NCBI GenBank assembly: GCA_964368425.1 | Contig: CAYJAP010000032.1 | Coordinates: 1 to 8,427 of the forward strand | DNA: 8,427 nt | Source: CAYJAP01 sp964368425 | GTDB lineage: Bacteria > Bacillota > Clostridia > Christensenellales > UBA1242 | Direction of reading: 5' to 3' | Shown: in pieces, positions 7,275 through 8,427 of the stretch | How positions within the stretch are numbered: the first letter of the stretch is position 1 | Layout of the letters: every line of letters begins with the position of its first letter | The notes under the pieces: generated by a model | Database searches by the model: none | Told to the model about the DNA's origin: nothing | What the model saw: the letters and a program-made list of their open reading frames with translations, nothing else | Made by a program: the position numbers and the translations under genes

Positions 7275-7315
7275 AAAAATTAACCGCATAAACATCATTA
7301 AATCCATTAAAATGT

Positions 7316-7344
7316 TTGATTTAAGAATATCTTTTGTGTATAAT
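7316..7344 (+). promoter_or_regulatory. Promoter of the DUF975-like membrane protein gene
   Basis: -35 TTGATT (7316-7321), a 17-bp spacer and a perfect -10 TATAAT (7339-7344); start near 7351, giving a very short leader of about 17 nt. A G-rich ribosome site, GGGGGTG (7357-7363), lies just before ATG 7368. An inverted repeat AAACAT (7290-7295) / ATGTTT (7312-7317) touches the -35 box. Confidence 0.72.
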
Positions 7345-7367
7345 ATATTTAATTATGGGGGTGTATT

Positions 7368-8249
7368 ATGGCTGTAAGTAAAAATGGGTTAGACTTAATA
7401 GGTCTATCTGCAACGAAATTAGCCGGCAAAAAACTTCAAGGGTTTGTTGCTTCGCTGATATATGTTGCTCCTCTAATCGCTTTATGCTTTATTCCTTATG
7501 CTGGCTGGGCACTGAGTGTTGCCTTGTTTGGTTATCTAACAGCAGGATATATAAATTACATGCAATTATTAATGGCAGGAGAAAAACCTTCTTACCTTTT
7601 GATATTCAAAGGAAAGGGTGACATTATTGCATCAATATTGTTAGGAATAATACTTGTTGCAGGGTTTGCACTTGGTTCAGTACTACTGATTGTTCCAGGG
7701 ATGATATTCGCAGCATATTTCTCAATGAGCTTCTTCTTCCTAAACGAAGATAGAATCTCTAACGTTATGGATTCTTTGTCTACCTGTGCAAGACGTATGT
7801 CAGGAAGCAAAACATCTATGGCTTCTTATAAACTGATATTCTATCTATATTACCTGATCATTGGATTATTCTTTGGAGCGCTAGCTTTCATAGTGTACCA
7901 GTTAGTAACAAGTATAGCTCTTGCAGTTGTACTGTATAGTTTAATTATTTTAGTGTTTATAGCAGTAGTTGCAGGATGTACAATGTTCTTCTATGCAGCC
8001 AACGTTATATTCTATGAGGAAATTAAAGAGTATGTAGCAACTCATCCAAGAGCAGCGAAGAAAAAGACAGTTGTTGCTAAAAAGGAAGAAAGTAAAACTG
8101 TAGAGGCTGCTCCAGCAAAAACGACAGCACCAAAATCAGCAGCTAAGCCGGCAACGACAGCAAAGAAACCATCGACATCAGCGAAGAAACCAGCTACTGC
8201 AGCTAAACCAGCTGTGAAAAAGCCAGCGACAAAAACAACAAAAAAATAA
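7368..8249 (+). CDS. DUF975-like polytopic membrane protein with a histone H1-like Lys/Ala/Pro tail
   Basis: 293 residues. The first about 220 form a multi-pass membrane domain with hydrophobic stretches at about 25-43, 45-64, 86-108, 110-125, 156-178 and 182-212 (five or six helices). Features resembling DUF975 proteins of Bacillota are GYINYMQLLMAGEKPSYLLI (compare the family's L-x-x-A-R-G-E-x-P-S pattern), VPGMIFAAYFSMSFFFLNED, and an ARRMSGSKTSMASYKLIF segment (compare S-x-x-L-M-K-G-x-K). The last about 68 residues (226-293) are almost entirely Lys, Ala, Pro, Thr and Ser, with repeats such as AKKPSTSAKKPATAAKPAVK. This is strongly basic, presumably disordered and, by the positive-inside rule, probably cytoplasmic. 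Such tails occur in histone H1-like bacterial proteins and can bind nucleic acid or acidic polymers; that role here is inference. ATG 7368 follows a good RBS and promoter. The molecular function of the membrane domain is not known. Confidence 0.85.
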   Translation: MAVSKNGLDLIGLSATKLAGKKLQGFVASLIYVAPLIALCFIPYAGWALSVALFGYLTAGYINYMQLLMAGEKPSYLLIFKGKGDIIASILLGIILVAGFALGSVLLIVPGMIFAAYFSMSFFFLNEDRISNVMDSLSTCARRMSGSKTSMASYKLIFYLYYLIIGLFFGALAFIVYQLVTSIALAVVLYSLIILVFIAVVAGCTMFFYAANVIFYEEIKEYVATHPRAAKKKTVVAKKEESKTVEAAPAKTTAPKSAAKPATTAKKPSTSAKKPATAAKPAVKKPATKTTKK

Positions 8250-8261
8250 CAAGCGATATAT

Positions 8262-8368
8262 AAAACAGGGAATTCCAGCCTTTTACTATCATTAAGTTCT
8301 GAAATAAAAACTCAGGCTGACGAGGTTAATAAATAATCGGTGATAGTGCAAGTAAGCCCTGTTTTTTT
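8262..8368 (+). terminator. Complex 3' end: long-range terminator stem enclosing a possible pseudoknot
   Basis: AAAACAGGG (8262-8270) pairs perfectly with CCCTGTTTT (8357-8365), and the run continues to T7 (8362-8368), as in an intrinsic terminator, but the enclosed loop is 86 nt. Inside, CAGCCT (8276-8281) can pair with AGGCTG (8314-8319), and ACTATCA (8285-8291) with TGATAGT (8341-8347), the latter extendable by G-U pairs. These two helices interleave, giving a pseudoknot topology. It starts 12 nt after the membrane protein's stop and has no clear promoter of its own, so it is most likely that gene's 3' UTR and terminator, or a small RNA processed from it. Confidence 0.55.
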
Positions 8369-8378
8369 GTTTCTTTAT

Positions 8379-8406
8379 TTGTAAATATCTTATATTTCTG
8401 TATAAT
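8379..8406 (+). promoter_or_regulatory. Probable promoter for a gene beyond the window
   Basis: A perfect -10 TATAAT (8401-8406) is preceded by a weak -35, TTGTAA (8379-8384), with a 16-bp spacer. It lies just after a terminator, as expected for a new transcription unit. A further CTGACA (8417-8422) near the edge could be the -35 of a second promoter whose -10 is outside the window. Confidence 0.45.
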
Positions 8407-8427
8407 TTGCTAATTTCTGACAAAAAA

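Noticed and set aside
8314..8347. glmS ribozyme-like pieces (TGACGAGG and AATCGG) in the structured 3' region
   Set aside because: The two short strings recall the glmS core, but the GCGCC cleavage-site strand and the matching GGCGG are missing, and the element ends in a terminator rather than leading into a glmS gene. An Rfam RF00234 search would settle it; I treat it as chance.
8317..8347. Hammerhead ribozyme suggested by CTGACGAG
   Set aside because: No GAAA follows a stem II and no matching stem III or cleavage triplet could be placed.
1..8427. tRNA, rRNA, CRISPR array or insertion sequence
   Set aside because: No T-loop GGTTCGAATCC-like sequence, no regularly spaced repeats and no transposase-like frame were seen on either strand.

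Overview
The window is an AT-rich bacterial contig piece using the standard code: TGG encodes Trp in rpoC and the lipoprotein, and the reading frames close with TAA or TAG. It opens inside rpoC. The RpoC type (no large insertion in the trigger loop), strong Shine-Dalgarno sequences, canonical sigma70/sigmaA-like promoters, a DUF975-type membrane protein and a large BIG/GLUG-type surface lipoprotein suggest an uncultured member of the Bacillota (Clostridia-like or a related low-GC lineage). That placement is inferred from family distribution, not shown directly. A run of exactly 100 N (7175-7274) marks a scaffold join, so this is probably a draft or metagenome assembly.

Layout: (1) 1-2571 is the C-terminal two thirds or more of rpoC, ending at a perfect palindromic terminator. 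The usual rpsL-rpsG-fusA cluster of many Bacillota does not follow in this window. (2) 2665-3632 is a self-contained unit of near-consensus promoter, strong RBS, a 292-residue coiled-coil protein of unknown function with a CxC...C cysteine cluster, and a terminator. (3) 3725-4180 is a unit with an extended -10 promoter, a small HicB-like protein without a HicA partner, and a terminator. (4) 4194-7174 and into the gap is a promoter followed by a large lipoprotein made of Ig-like (BIG-type) repeats, a Pro-Gln-Asx linker and GLUG-like beta-helix repeats. Its reading frame is cut by one in-frame TAG at 5015-5017, which falls inside an Ig-like domain. (5) 7316-8368 is a promoter, then a polytopic DUF975-like membrane protein with a 65-70-residue Lys/Ala/Pro/Thr tail resembling histone H1 tails. 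A transcript end follows, in which a 9-bp outer stem and T7 tract enclose two interleaved helices (a possible pseudoknot). (6) 8379-8427 probably holds the promoter of the next, unseen gene.

Nearly every gene seems to be its own transcription unit with its own promoter and, where visible, its own terminator. Apart from rpoC, the genes share no obvious pathway. Three of the four downstream products are unknown or envelope-associated, so this reads as an accessory stretch behind a housekeeping operon. The points most worth a second look are the amber-interrupted adhesin-like lipoprotein, the possible pseudoknotted RNA at 8262-8368, the membrane protein with a histone-like tail, and the divergent bridge helix of RpoC.
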